DNA of 64,000 nucleotides. Source: JAGXQV01 sp964451375 (GTDB lineage Bacteria > Pseudomonadota > Gammaproteobacteria > Burkholderiales > Sulfuricellaceae). The first letter of the stretch is position 1; each line of letters starts with the position of its first letter. Both the position numbers and the translations under genes were made by a program. Shown here piece after piece: positions 44,152 to 52,057 of this stretch. The stretch covers positions 6,776 to 70,775 of the forward strand of contig CAYVIN010000010.1 in the NCBI GenBank assembly GCA_964451375.1, given 5' to 3'. The notes under the pieces were generated by a model. It searched no databases. It was not told the DNA's origin and worked only from the letters and a program-made list of their open reading frames with translations.

Positions 44152-44840
44152 GCCGTGTCTTTCTCCAAATAATCGGCGTAGCCGTTCACTTGATCAGGTT
44201 TTTCCCTGAGAATTTCCTCAATATGCAGCAAATCCGCCAAGGTATCCACCACCAGCCGATAATCCTTGATATCCGGGTTATTCGATACAAACCCCTGTAT
44301 TCGAAATGCCTCGGGATGACGATAATAGTGAAGCGTCACATGCTCCTTCTCGTCAGTCTCCAGCCTACCCGGATTCAAAGCCAGAAATCGGTGCGCCCGG
44401 ACGACTTCAACACTTTGCCCAGGAGGAAAGGTTCGGCGCTGAACATTGGTCACCAAATCCGCCCTCCCCTCGTTTTCGGCATACGCCAGCAAGGATGCCA
44501 GCAACAACGGATCCAATACCGGACTATCTCCGCAAATTCGCACAAACCATTCGCACGGAAACTGCCTCAGACACGCCTGAAAACGCCCCACCACGTTGTC
44601 CAGCTCCCCTCTGAACACTGCTATACCCAAGGCCTCTTGAACATACAACGCCAATGGATCGTCGCTGGCTTCAGCGCTGGTCACAACAACTATCCTCTCC
44701 TTAGGTAGCGCCATACTGACCCGTGTTATCACATGAGAGATAACCGGGAGTCCCCTCAGCGGGGCCAGCATTTTCCCTGGAAAGCGCGCCGAACTCATCC
44801 GCGCTTGAATCAGGATACGCGATGAACAGGATGAATTCAC
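44148..44840 (-). CDS. SpsF/acylneuraminate cytidylyltransferase-like nucleotidyltransferase
   Basis: A 230-residue protein with the activation loop QARMSSARFPGKML (RxxSxRxPxK type) near its N-terminus and CGDSPVLDP. It activates a sugar acid or sugar by CTP or a related NTP. This is the second cytidylyltransferase-like gene of the locus; the other is at 23470. The GTG start overlaps the TPR protein stop as GTGA behind GAAGG, and this physically joins the glycan locus to the pilus-type operon. Confidence 0.84.
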   Translation of the reverse strand: MNSSCSSRILIQARMSSARFPGKMLAPLRGLPVISHVITRVSMALPKERIVVVTSAEASDDPLALYVQEALGIAVFRGELDNVVGRFQACLRQFPCEWFVRICGDSPVLDPLLLASLLAYAENEGRADLVTNVQRRTFPPGQSVEVVRAHRFLALNPGRLETDEKEHVTLHYYRHPEAFRIQGFVSNNPDIKDYRLVVDTLADLLHIEEILREKPDQVNGYADYLEKDTA

Positions 44841-46003
44841 GGCGCCTTCACCTCGCTGATTTCCTGGGGTGTCGTTCTCTTCAACACTCTGATTCGCTGT
44901 TCGACAAACGCCGTCAATTCCGGATTTAATTCATTCGATGCCTTGGCCGCCTGGAAAGCCTTGAGCGCCTCGACCGACCGATTTTCGGCCTGAAGAGAAA
45001 TCCCCAGGCCAATCTGCCAGGACGGTGTATTCATCAGCCGTAGCGCCGCCTGGTAATGGTCGATAGCTTTTTTATGTTGCTCGGTGCGCTGCAACAAAGC
45101 GGCGAGGAAGGCCTGAAATCCGGCGTTGTCTTGAGCAAAAGGCAAGCTCCTGTTAAGCGTTTCAAGCGCCGCTTTGGCGTCACCCCGTTCCACCTGCAAA
45201 CGCCCCAGCGCCATCGCAAAGCCATATTGTTCAGGATTCAAGTCAACACCTTCCCGCAAAACAGTTTCGGCCAACTGAAGTTGTTTCTGCTCAACCAACA
45301 AGCTGGCAAGAGCCTGCCGCGCGGACAACAAAAAGGGATCCTGTTTCAAAGCATCCTCAAGTCCGGAGCGGGCTTCGGAAACCCGTCCCTGGGAAAGCAA
45401 GGCAAGCGACTTCTGGTAAACATGCAGCGCCTGCTGTTCCGGCGTCACGGACTTCATTGCCGCTTCAGTTCCCCGGATTTTTCCGCTACTCTCGCGAGAA
45501 ACCTTTTTGGAAATCATCGGTGCGGACTCCTGAACGCCGCCAAGCTCGACATCCGCACTCGCGCCCCTCGGCGTTTCATGTCCGGCGACGGTTTTTCTGG
45601 CGGCGCTGGAAGAATCCGCTTTTCTCCCCGACTTATCCGCTTTGCCGCTCTTTTCCGCCTGCCGCGTGGATTCCTCCATCAATTGCTTGGCGATTTCCGC
45701 CAGTTGCCTGTCTTCGTCAACAGTTTCTTTAGGGGCCGGCGGGGCGACCTTGGGCTGCGCAGCAGCCGAGGGCACCTTGCCGGCGCTGACTGCTTTTTTA
45801 TCAACCGGATGCTGGTGCTGTTGCCATTTGAGCCAGGCAAACGCACCACCCGCCCCCGCCAATATCAGGATCAGCAATCCGAGAATCACCGGTTTTCTGC
45901 CCCCTGCCGGCGAGGCAACCGCCCGAACTCCCTCCGGTAGCGACGCATCACGCCCCCCCCGGCGTTGATCGAGTTTTTGCAGCATCTGGTTGATGATGCT
46001 CAT
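44837..46003 (-). CDS. TPR protein, MshN-like
   Basis: 388 residues: short cytoplasmic N-terminus, one transmembrane helix (about 38-58), a Lys/Ser/Ala-rich charged linker, then 5 or so tetratricopeptide repeats (from about 190, e.g. ALHVYQKSLALLSQGRVSEARSGLEDAL). This is the layout of MshN of the MSHA pilus system, an inner-membrane-anchored periplasmic scaffold. A run of eight G codes for GG near residue 17. It begins 1 base after the ATPase stop. Confidence 0.78.
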   Translation of the reverse strand: MSIINQMLQKLDQRRGGRDASLPEGVRAVASPAGGRKPVILGLLILILAGAGGAFAWLKWQQHQHPVDKKAVSAGKVPSAAAQPKVAPPAPKETVDEDRQLAEIAKQLMEESTRQAEKSGKADKSGRKADSSSAARKTVAGHETPRGASADVELGGVQESAPMISKKVSRESSGKIRGTEAAMKSVTPEQQALHVYQKSLALLSQGRVSEARSGLEDALKQDPFLLSARQALASLLVEQKQLQLAETVLREGVDLNPEQYGFAMALGRLQVERGDAKAALETLNRSLPFAQDNAGFQAFLAALLQRTEQHKKAIDHYQAALRLMNTPSWQIGLGISLQAENRSVEALKAFQAAKASNELNPELTAFVEQRIRVLKRTTPQEISEVKAP

Positions 46004-46004
46004 A

Positions 46005-46847
46005 TCAGGTCAGCTTCCATTTCCAAAACGACTTTTTCTTTATCGCGGGAGTGTCCACCATGGCGGCTTTGACATGTTGATCGGCAACCTCGCCTTTTCC
46101 TTCGCCATACGCCAACATCATGGCTTTATGCGCGAGAATGTTGACCAGCCGGGGAAAACCGCTGCTCGCCTTATACAAACGCGACATGGCGGCCTTGTTG
46201 AACAGTCTTCCACCACGATAGCCAGCCACCGTCAAACGGTGCGCCACGTAGGATTCGAGTTCTTCTTCGGCTAGCGGCCCGAGGTGATACTGAAAGGTAA
46301 TCCGCTGTTTCAACTGGCGGATGGATTCCAGTTCCAGCTTTTGATTGAGTTCCGGCTGCCCGACCAGAACAACCTGCAGCAGTTTGATCTTCTCGGTTTC
46401 CAGGTTGGTCAGCAAACGCAATGCTTCCAGCGTATCCAAAGGCATCGCCTGGGCCTCGTCAATACATACCAGAGCATGTTTGTTTTTGCGCGCCACATTG
46501 AGCAACGCCAGGGTCAAAGACTTGAGGAGACGGTGCTGGTTGACGTTTTTATCGAGCGTCACACCAAATTCATCGGCCAGCGCCATCAGCAAGGTGCGGG
46601 GTTCCAGGAAGGGATTGCTGATATAAGCGGTCACGTAATCCTTGCCCAAACTGGCAAGAAATTTACGGCACAACAGGGTTTTTCCACTACCCACCTCGCC
46701 GGTAAGTTTGATAAACCCTTCGCCGTTCTTGGCGGCGACCAGCAGCGTATTCAACGCCTCCTGATAACGCGACGAGGCGTAAAAGAAGCTGGTATCGGGA
46801 GTTATCCCGAACGGTGCTTCGCGCAGGCCGAAATGTTCGTTATACAT
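46005..46847 (-). CDS. ExeA/MshM-type AAA ATPase
   Basis: A 280-residue ATPase with Walker A GEVGSGKT (50-57) and Walker B-type ALVCIDEAQ (125-132), typical of ExeA/MshM proteins that help assemble the secretin or load peptidoglycan/pilus machinery. The N-terminus MYNEHFGLREAPFGITPD is a signature of that family. No transmembrane or peptidoglycan-binding region is present at the C-terminus, unlike ExeA. It is the same strand and tight spacing as mshL. Confidence 0.85.
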   Translation of the reverse strand: MYNEHFGLREAPFGITPDTSFFYASSRYQEALNTLLVAAKNGEGFIKLTGEVGSGKTLLCRKFLASLGKDYVTAYISNPFLEPRTLLMALADEFGVTLDKNVNQHRLLKSLTLALLNVARKNKHALVCIDEAQAMPLDTLEALRLLTNLETEKIKLLQVVLVGQPELNQKLELESIRQLKQRITFQYHLGPLAEEELESYVAHRLTVAGYRGGRLFNKAAMSRLYKASSGFPRLVNILAHKAMMLAYGEGKGEVADQHVKAAMVDTPAIKKKSFWKWKLT

Positions 46848-46862
46848 CTCGCACCAGCAACT

Positions 46863-48581
46863 TTATTCCCTGCTGCCCATGGACTGGACGCGCTGCGACA
46901 CATCCAGAATGTCGCGAGCCCAGTCGCTTTCGTCCTGAACCACCGTTGGTCTGAGGAGAATCACCAACTCGGTTTTTTTGCTGGAGCGCTTATTTTGCCG
47001 GAAGGCGTCCCCCAAGGCAGGCAAATCCTTCAACCCCGGCATTCCCGAAAATTCGCCCTGGCTGGTCTGTTTCATCAAGCCGCCAATTGCCACAATCTGA
47101 CCATCACGAGCCCGCACGATACTATCCGTTTCACTTACAACAGTGGACGCAACCGGCAAGGTCAGGGTGCCGGCGCTACCACCCATATTGATGACTTTGT
47201 TGGCTTCGCTAACCCGAGTTACGGAGGGATGAATATGGAGGATGATGTTGCCGCGCTCATCAATCTGCGGCGTCACATCCAACACAATCCCGGAAAAGAA
47301 CTGCTGAAGGTTAACCGATGGCGTCGTCGTCGTCGCAGTGCCGGTAGTCGTAGTGGTGGAAGCACTGGTCACGTAATAGTCTTCGCTCCCCACCTTGAGA
47401 ATGGCTTTTTGGTTATTCAGCGTTGCTATACGCGGGCTGGATAAAACCTGAACATTTCCCTGGGTTTCCAGAAAAGACAACATGGAAGCAAAACTGCTCG
47501 TCTGAAACGCCAATCCAAAAAGCCCCCCGGAACCTTTCAAAGTAGCGCCGGGCGTTGCGGAAAGCAGCGCTGAAGCCAAATCGCCACTGGAGCCAAGGGC
47601 GCTATCGCCGGGAACACCAATCGACAAACGGCTATTGGAACCACTCTTGAAAGCCGCCCAATTGACGCCGGTCTGGTAGCCGTCACTCAACTCAATTTCG
47701 AGAATTTTGGCTTCAAGGATGACCTGGCGTTCCACGGAAACCTGTGAAGCATTCAGAAACGCTGCAACATTTCTCAATTCCAGTGGTGTCGCCTTGACTA
47801 CCACCACTCCGGATTGGGGACTGACAACCACGCTTCGTCCTTCAGCGGTTCCGACTATCGCCATAAGAGAGGTGGTCAATTCTTTCCAAAAATCGCTTTT
47901 TGAAGTCGTCGCGACATTGGCCATTCCGCCACCGCTGCTTGATCCCGACGCGCCGCCGGTCGCCCCGCCCGTCGCCCCTGTCGCCCCTGCCGCACCGGTT
48001 GTCCCGGTGGTGCCGGTAGTTCCCGAGGACGACCCGGCGCGAACCGAAACATTCGTCGAGCCGGTTCGTGCGCTGACCAGATAATTCACCTTGAAAACGC
48101 GAGTCTGAAGCGATTGCGGCTGAATATAAATACGCGAGCCGTCCACCTTGTACTCAAAGCCGTTGATTTCGCGAATCGCGTCAAGCGCCTCGAAAACCGT
48201 GACATCTTTCAGATTCACCGAAATATTCCCGGTCAGGTCGGGCGGCATCAACATGCTGTAGCGGGTTCCCGACACGATGCCCATGAAAACCTGAGCGGCC
48301 GGTGCGTTGTTTACCACCAGATCAAAACGCGGCTCCAGCGATTTGCTGCTGGACTTCGGCATTTCGATGCGTAATGGGGGTAACAGCGCTGCATTAACCG
48401 CTTCGGATTGTTCCGGTTTCGCGGCATGGGCAGCTTGTTGCAATTCATCACTGATACGCTTGTACGTGCCGCCATAATCCCCCTTGGAAGGCGGATTGGC
48501 ACACCCGGATAGCGAGATTGCCATTGCAGCGGCCAACACCAGCCACAGTTTATCCAAAGGCGAATTTCGTCGTTGCATCAT
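46863..48581 (-). CDS. Outer-membrane secretin MshL-like lipoprotein
   Basis: 572 residues. The signal peptide ends at a lipobox LSGC with C27. N0/STN-type and N1 domains are followed by the conserved secretin beta domain (VQVLSSPRIATLNNQKAILKVG, VIRARDGQIVAIGGLM, LVILLRPTVV). Between them is a Gly-X-Y tract (187-213, GTT/GAA/GAT repeats) that looks collagen-like, and later a Thr-rich segment. It would form the outer-membrane gate for a type IV pilus-like structure. The gene ends 15 bases before the MshM-like ATPase start. Confidence 0.9.
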   Translation of the reverse strand: MMQRRNSPLDKLWLVLAAAMAISLSGCANPPSKGDYGGTYKRISDELQQAAHAAKPEQSEAVNAALLPPLRIEMPKSSSKSLEPRFDLVVNNAPAAQVFMGIVSGTRYSMLMPPDLTGNISVNLKDVTVFEALDAIREINGFEYKVDGSRIYIQPQSLQTRVFKVNYLVSARTGSTNVSVRAGSSSGTTGTTGTTGAAGATGATGGATGGASGSSSGGGMANVATTSKSDFWKELTTSLMAIVGTAEGRSVVVSPQSGVVVVKATPLELRNVAAFLNASQVSVERQVILEAKILEIELSDGYQTGVNWAAFKSGSNSRLSIGVPGDSALGSSGDLASALLSATPGATLKGSGGLFGLAFQTSSFASMLSFLETQGNVQVLSSPRIATLNNQKAILKVGSEDYYVTSASTTTTTGTATTTTPSVNLQQFFSGIVLDVTPQIDERGNIILHIHPSVTRVSEANKVINMGGSAGTLTLPVASTVVSETDSIVRARDGQIVAIGGLMKQTSQGEFSGMPGLKDLPALGDAFRQNKRSSKKTELVILLRPTVVQDESDWARDILDVSQRVQSMGSRE

Positions 48582-48584
48582 GAT

Positions 48585-48797
48585 TTAACCTAATAACCTC
48601 AGTTGCACAGTTGGGAGTATGCGACCTTTCAGGAACAGGGCAAGACGCGTCGACAAAGAATGGCCGATCCATTCAAAGGCTACGCAACACAACCATAAAC
48701 CCGAAAAACCGAACAATCCAGCCTGTAACACTCTCACCATTCGGGTGATCTCGATAATCCGGACAAAATTTTGCACCAACATCGCATGCTTCATCAC
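48585..48797 (-). CDS. Possible small membrane protein between mshK- and mshL-like genes
   Basis: A 70-residue frame with one hydrophobic stretch (VLQAGLFGFSGLWLCCVAFEWIG). It fits exactly between the mshK-like stop (48804) and the mshL start (48581), ending 3 bases before mshL, and has a GGTG ahead. Nothing in its sequence is recognised. Coding capacity may be chance, so I treat it as possible only. Confidence 0.35.
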   Translation of the reverse strand: MMKHAMLVQNFVRIIEITRMVRVLQAGLFGFSGLWLCCVAFEWIGHSLSTRLALFLKGRILPTVQLRLLG

Positions 48798-48803
48798 CAG
48801 CGT

Positions 48804-49259
48804 TCAACCGGGACTTTCGGGCTTTACTTTTTTGGGGGCAGCAGCGCCGGTTTTTTTCTTCACCTTAACGACTTCATCAGGTGACGGCGCGACCCTCACC
48901 TTTTTTTCCACGTCAGGAAAGAACTTCAGCACCTGTACACCATCCTCGCCCTTCAACACTGCTTCATCAGGCGTCAACTTGACCAACCTGAGATCACCAA
49001 ACTTCCCGCCCAGCAAAACCGTCTGACCGCTGATCAAAGCAGCCTTGCGGTTTGCAGACAGCATAACGGACTGCAAAACCGGTAAAGGCGGCGGTGCCTT
49101 CAGTATCTCCTCGCCGCTAGGCTGCCCAGCCGGAGCCAATGCAGATGGCGGCCTGGTGGGGTCAGGCAGATTTTCGGCGGCGAACCCTTGCCCCGCCGTG
49201 AACAGCGCCAGCACAACCATCAAGGCCCGCCCATGTGAGGAGATCAACGTCAACATCAT
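48804..49259 (-). CDS. MshK-like periplasmic pilus-assembly protein
   Basis: About 151 residues from the ATG at 49259. A signal peptide or membrane anchor (LMVVLALFTAGQGFAA) is followed by the PDPTRPP motif and a PilP/GspC-like beta domain (LPVLQSVMLSANRKAALISGQ, LVKLTPDEAVL). The C-terminus is Lys/Pro-rich. MshK and PilP-like proteins link inner-membrane components to the secretin. The reading frame opens further upstream (49307), but those residues overlap the mshJ gene and lack a signal sequence. Confidence 0.75.
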   Translation of the reverse strand: MMLTLISSHGRALMVVLALFTAGQGFAAENLPDPTRPPSALAPAGQPSGEEILKAPPPLPVLQSVMLSANRKAALISGQTVLLGGKFGDLRLVKLTPDEAVLKGEDGVQVLKFFPDVEKKVRVAPSPDEVVKVKKKTGAAAPKKVKPESPG

Positions 49260-49291
49260 GTGATTATGACAGAAAAATCCGCCCTCCCCTG

Positions 49292-49972
49292 TCAAACACT
49301 CAACCAAACCTTCTCAAGACTCAGGGTGTAAAGCGTCACAGTCAAAACGACCTTGGGATATTCCACTACCCGAAAATCCGCTTCCCCCCATACCACCCGC
49401 CAGGGCAGCTTCTCCAGCAGGGCCAGATATTGCAGCAAATCATGGTAGCCACCCTCGATGGTCATTTGTACGCCATGGCGGTACACCAGCGACGCTTCCT
49501 GCCCCGGCGCACCGGGCTTTTTTGCGCCTTCCAGAGGACGATTTTCCAACGCCGAACTTGCCGGGATCGTTCTGAGTGAAATCAGCTTGAGACGCGGATT
49601 TTGCATCAGCAGGTCTTCGAGCAATGCCGCCTTCTTTTCCGGAGAAACCAGGGTCTGCTGAACACTTTCCAACGGCGCTTCAGATTCCTGAAGCTTGCGT
49701 TTCAGTTCCTGGATTTTATTGCGCAAATCCACATTTGGATCAATCTGGTTGGTAATCGCCATCCCTTCCAACTGCTTTTGCAGCGTATCGAGTTTGGCGT
49801 AGCGTTCGCTGAGCTGGGTCGAAAGTTTCTTTTGTTTTACCCGCAAAGGATCAATCAGCAGCACGTTGACCGGGGTAAGAATAACCACCGCCATCATCAG
49901 AAATATCAGGGCTCTTTCGCGTAACGCCAAGGCGTCTATACGCTCCGACATCTTGCGCCATTTTTCCTTCAT
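49292..49972 (-). CDS. MshJ-like (PilO-type) inner-membrane pilus-assembly protein
   Basis: 226 residues: one N-terminal transmembrane helix (about 20-42), a coiled coil (about 45-105) and a ferredoxin-like periplasmic domain (GVQMTIEGGYHDLLQYLALLEKLPWRVVW). The arrangement and gene order match MshJ/PilO. It would pair with the PilN-like protein encoded just upstream to form an inner-membrane platform. It starts 3 bases after the PilN-like stop. Confidence 0.83.
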   Translation of the reverse strand: MKEKWRKMSERIDALALRERALIFLMMAVVILTPVNVLLIDPLRVKQKKLSTQLSERYAKLDTLQKQLEGMAITNQIDPNVDLRNKIQELKRKLQESEAPLESVQQTLVSPEKKAALLEDLLMQNPRLKLISLRTIPASSALENRPLEGAKKPGAPGQEASLVYRHGVQMTIEGGYHDLLQYLALLEKLPWRVVWGEADFRVVEYPKVVLTVTLYTLSLEKVWLSV

Positions 49973-49975
49973 TTC

Positions 49976-50623
49976 TTACCTGACCTTTCCCGTTTCATCC
50001 TTCGGGTGATCACCATCCGCCGAGTTCAGTTTGAACTCAAAATAACCGTCGTGCGCCTTGTTGATGGAAACCCGTTGGGCAAACTGCATATCCAGCGAAG
50101 AAAACGACTGCCCCTGCATGACCCTTTCCTTGCCCAAACGTTTCAGATAATCCGGCACCAGGTCGGGCCTGAGAGTTCTCCCCCCCAGCGTCAGCCTGCT
50201 CCCGCCATCCCGGATGCTGAAGCTGGTCAGCCACAATCCATTTACGCTTTGGCGCGCGAACGCTTTCAAATATTCGGAAAAGCCCCGCGAGCCTTCCCCC
50301 AGCGAAGAAGTCTGGATACCCAGAATTTCCTGACGGTCACGAAATTGGCGATCCAACTCCTTGAACTGTTGTTCAAGCTCCTTGCTGATTTTGCGAGGCC
50401 CCAGATCACCACTAAGGGATGCCAGACGCTTCTGTTCCTGATCCAGCCGACGTCCTGTTTCCTCTACATCCTTTGCCAGACGGTTGGTCTGATAAAAGGC
50501 ATAGGCATAAAAGCTGAGGGCTCCCACCAGCAGCAAAGCCAGCGCCTGCATAATCGTCGCCGTAGAGAAATATTTTTTCTGCCGCAGGAAAATCGGGTTG
50601 AATAGATTGATCTGTTGGGTCAC
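49976..50623 (-). CDS. PilN-like inner-membrane pilus-assembly protein
   Basis: A 215-residue protein with one N-terminal membrane helix (about 25-45; ALALLLVGALSFYAYAFYQ), a coiled coil (about 50-100) and a small periplasmic domain (VNGLWLTSFSIRDGGSRLTLGGR). This is the PilN role, called MshI2 in Vibrio-type naming. GTG start with a GTGA overlap of the PilM-like gene. No PilN cytoplasmic tail motif binding PilM was checked. Confidence 0.8.
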   Translation of the reverse strand: MTQQINLFNPIFLRQKKYFSTATIMQALALLLVGALSFYAYAFYQTNRLAKDVEETGRRLDQEQKRLASLSGDLGPRKISKELEQQFKELDRQFRDRQEILGIQTSSLGEGSRGFSEYLKAFARQSVNGLWLTSFSIRDGGSRLTLGGRTLRPDLVPDYLKRLGKERVMQGQSFSSLDMQFAQRVSINKAHDGYFEFKLNSADGDHPKDETGKVR

Positions 50624-51585
50624 AGGGCTTTCTCCTCAAACCGCAAGGCACCACCCAGCGTAAAAAAGCAACGCGACAACTGATCCTGCTGCAGCCCCGC
50701 CGCAGCCTTGGAAAAATCAAAAAGCAGATGGAGATCGACGGTTTCGACCTCCAGTTGCAGGTTTCTCGCCAGATAACTCTCCAGCCCCATGGCCAGCGGC
50801 AACGGCGCCATCAACAGCCGGGTCAGTTCAATCTCATGAAACTGCCGGTCAAAGTAGTCGAAGGATCGCTGCAACTCCATGACGATGCGGTCGAGATAAC
50901 GCTGGCGCTGTTCGGTATCCTCCTGAATAAGCTGCGACAACGGCGCTTCAATGTGTCGCGACAGGTACAACTCGGTATCGCAGGTTATCGTCAGCAACCC
51001 GCCTTCCTCGTCAAAAGACAACAAGGCCAAGCCTTTCCCCGGCTGCTCAAGCATTACTGCAATATTGCGCTGCGCCATTTCGGGAATATCAATAACCGAC
51101 AAGGGAATGCCGGCTTCCTCGAAAAGCGTCACATAGCGCTGGATCACCTCGTTACGAGTGGCGATGGCGTACATCCCGTGATTCGGCGCAACCCCCTTGT
51201 CGGTCGGAATCCGCAAGACATCAATTGCTGCGTCGTCGATGTGATAATCCAGCAAGTCCTTGATCTTCCATCGCACGGCTGTTTTCAATTCATCCTGGGG
51301 AACATTCAGGACCTCCACCGGAAGCACCTGGTATTCGTTCAACCCCAGCAAGGTCAGACATTGATACTGGCCGAGCCGCATATCATGCGCCAGCTGGGCC
51401 AGAGCATCGGGATCGGACGCTGCGCTAATCGGTTCGACGGCGCACATCAACACTTCCGGGCGAGCGCCCCCGGCGCGCCGCATATGTACGATGCAAAGCT
51501 CGCCGGGCAAAAAACTGAATGCCAGCCAGCCGTCCTTATGTTCGGATTTACCGAATAGCCGTTTTAGGAATTGCAAACCCTTCAT
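50620..51585 (-). CDS. PilM/MshI-like cytoplasmic actin-fold protein
   Basis: A 321-residue protein of the actin-like PilM/GspL family (GWLAFSFLPGELCIVHM, VPQDELKTAVRWKIKDLLDYHIDDAAID, DVLRIP...VATRNEVIQRYVTLFEEAGI). It would bind the N-terminus of the PilN-like partner on the cytoplasmic face. It starts 3 bases after the regulator gene ends, so the regulator is probably the first cistron of this operon. Confidence 0.82.
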   Translation of the reverse strand: MKGLQFLKRLFGKSEHKDGWLAFSFLPGELCIVHMRRAGGARPEVLMCAVEPISAASDPDALAQLAHDMRLGQYQCLTLLGLNEYQVLPVEVLNVPQDELKTAVRWKIKDLLDYHIDDAAIDVLRIPTDKGVAPNHGMYAIATRNEVIQRYVTLFEEAGIPLSVIDIPEMAQRNIAVMLEQPGKGLALLSFDEEGGLLTITCDTELYLSRHIEAPLSQLIQEDTEQRQRYLDRIVMELQRSFDYFDRQFHEIELTRLLMAPLPLAMGLESYLARNLQLEVETVDLHLLFDFSKAAAGLQQDQLSRCFFTLGGALRFEEKAL

Positions 51586-51588
51586 CGC

Positions 51589-51909
51589 TCAGAACTCGAA
51601 AACCATTTGCGCACCGCCTTCCTTGCTTACCAGGCGCAACTTCTCCATTGCCAGCGCGGTCAGCCGTATGTTGCGCCGCTCGCCCGGCAATCTCAGCACA
51701 TAATTCTTTTTCCCCAGGGCCACCAGATGCAAAGCCGCCGCATTTTGTGAAATACCAAAATGATCGGCGATTTCCCGCTGGGTCGGATAATCACGGTTGG
51801 CCTGAAAATAGCTATCCAGAAACGTCAGAATTTCCGTCTGACGCTTCGTCAACGTAGGCAAAACGCGCAATCCAGCGATTTCCGAGGCTTCTTCCAATTG
51901 ATCCGCCAT
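51589..51909 (-). CDS. LexA-type winged-helix DNA-binding protein without peptidase domain
   Basis: 106 residues. LTKRQTEILTFLDSYFQANRDYPTQREIADHFGISQNAAALHLVALGKKNYVLRLPGERRNIRLT is the N-terminal DNA-binding domain pattern of LexA, with a helix-turn-helix PTQREIADHFGISQNAAALHL. The protein ends about 20 residues later, so there is no S24 autocleavage domain. It cannot be the SOS repressor; a dedicated regulator is likely. The ATG at 51909 is chosen over the TTG at 51915. No good ribosome site is seen. It diverges from the wbp operon. Confidence 0.75.
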   Translation of the reverse strand: MADQLEEASEIAGLRVLPTLTKRQTEILTFLDSYFQANRDYPTQREIADHFGISQNAAALHLVALGKKNYVLRLPGERRNIRLTALAMEKLRLVSKEGGAQMVFEF

Positions 51910-51979
51910 GAGCAATATCTACACAATTCCCTTATCCTATTCAATTTATTCCAGATAAAAACACTTGTCAAATAACTTT

Positions 51980-51996
51980 TTGAAACAGTTTTTCAA
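51980..51996. promoter_or_regulatory. Inverted repeat TTGAAA-N5-TTTCAA in divergent intergenic region
   Basis: Perfect 6-bp arms, TTGAAA cagtt TTTCAA, about 70 bases from each divergent start (LexA-like gene and tviB/wbpO-like gene). A possible binding site of a dimeric regulator. Function is inferred only from position and symmetry. Confidence 0.4.
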
Positions 51997-52000
51997 TTGG

Positions 52001-52018
52001 TTTTTCGTTCCCGAAAAA
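52001..52018. promoter_or_regulatory. Inverted repeat TTTTTCG-N4-CGAAAAA near the -35 region of the wbp promoter
   Basis: Perfect 7-bp arms TTTTTCG ttcc CGAAAAA. They overlap the -35 position (52002-52007) expected for a TATAGT -10 at 52025-52030, and lie 39 bases before the dehydrogenase start. A repressor site at this place would block RNA polymerase. The nearby LexA-like gene is the obvious candidate regulator, but this is inference. Confidence 0.45.
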
Positions 52019-52030
52019 TTCCGGTATAGT
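52002..52030 (+). promoter_or_regulatory. Candidate promoter of the wbp operon
   Basis: TATAGT at 52025-52030 is a fair -10 box. A weak -35 (TTTTCG, 52002-52007) is 17 bases upstream and inside an inverted repeat. Transcription would begin near 52037, leaving a leader of about 20 nt. Confidence 0.35.
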
Positions 52031-52057
52031 GATAGAAAATCCTTGGATGTCAGATAA

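Noticed and set aside
46284..47444. 386-residue open frame on the plus strand
   Set aside because: It is antisense to the MshM-like ATPase and MshL genes, both clearly coding. The composition is that of a shadow frame.
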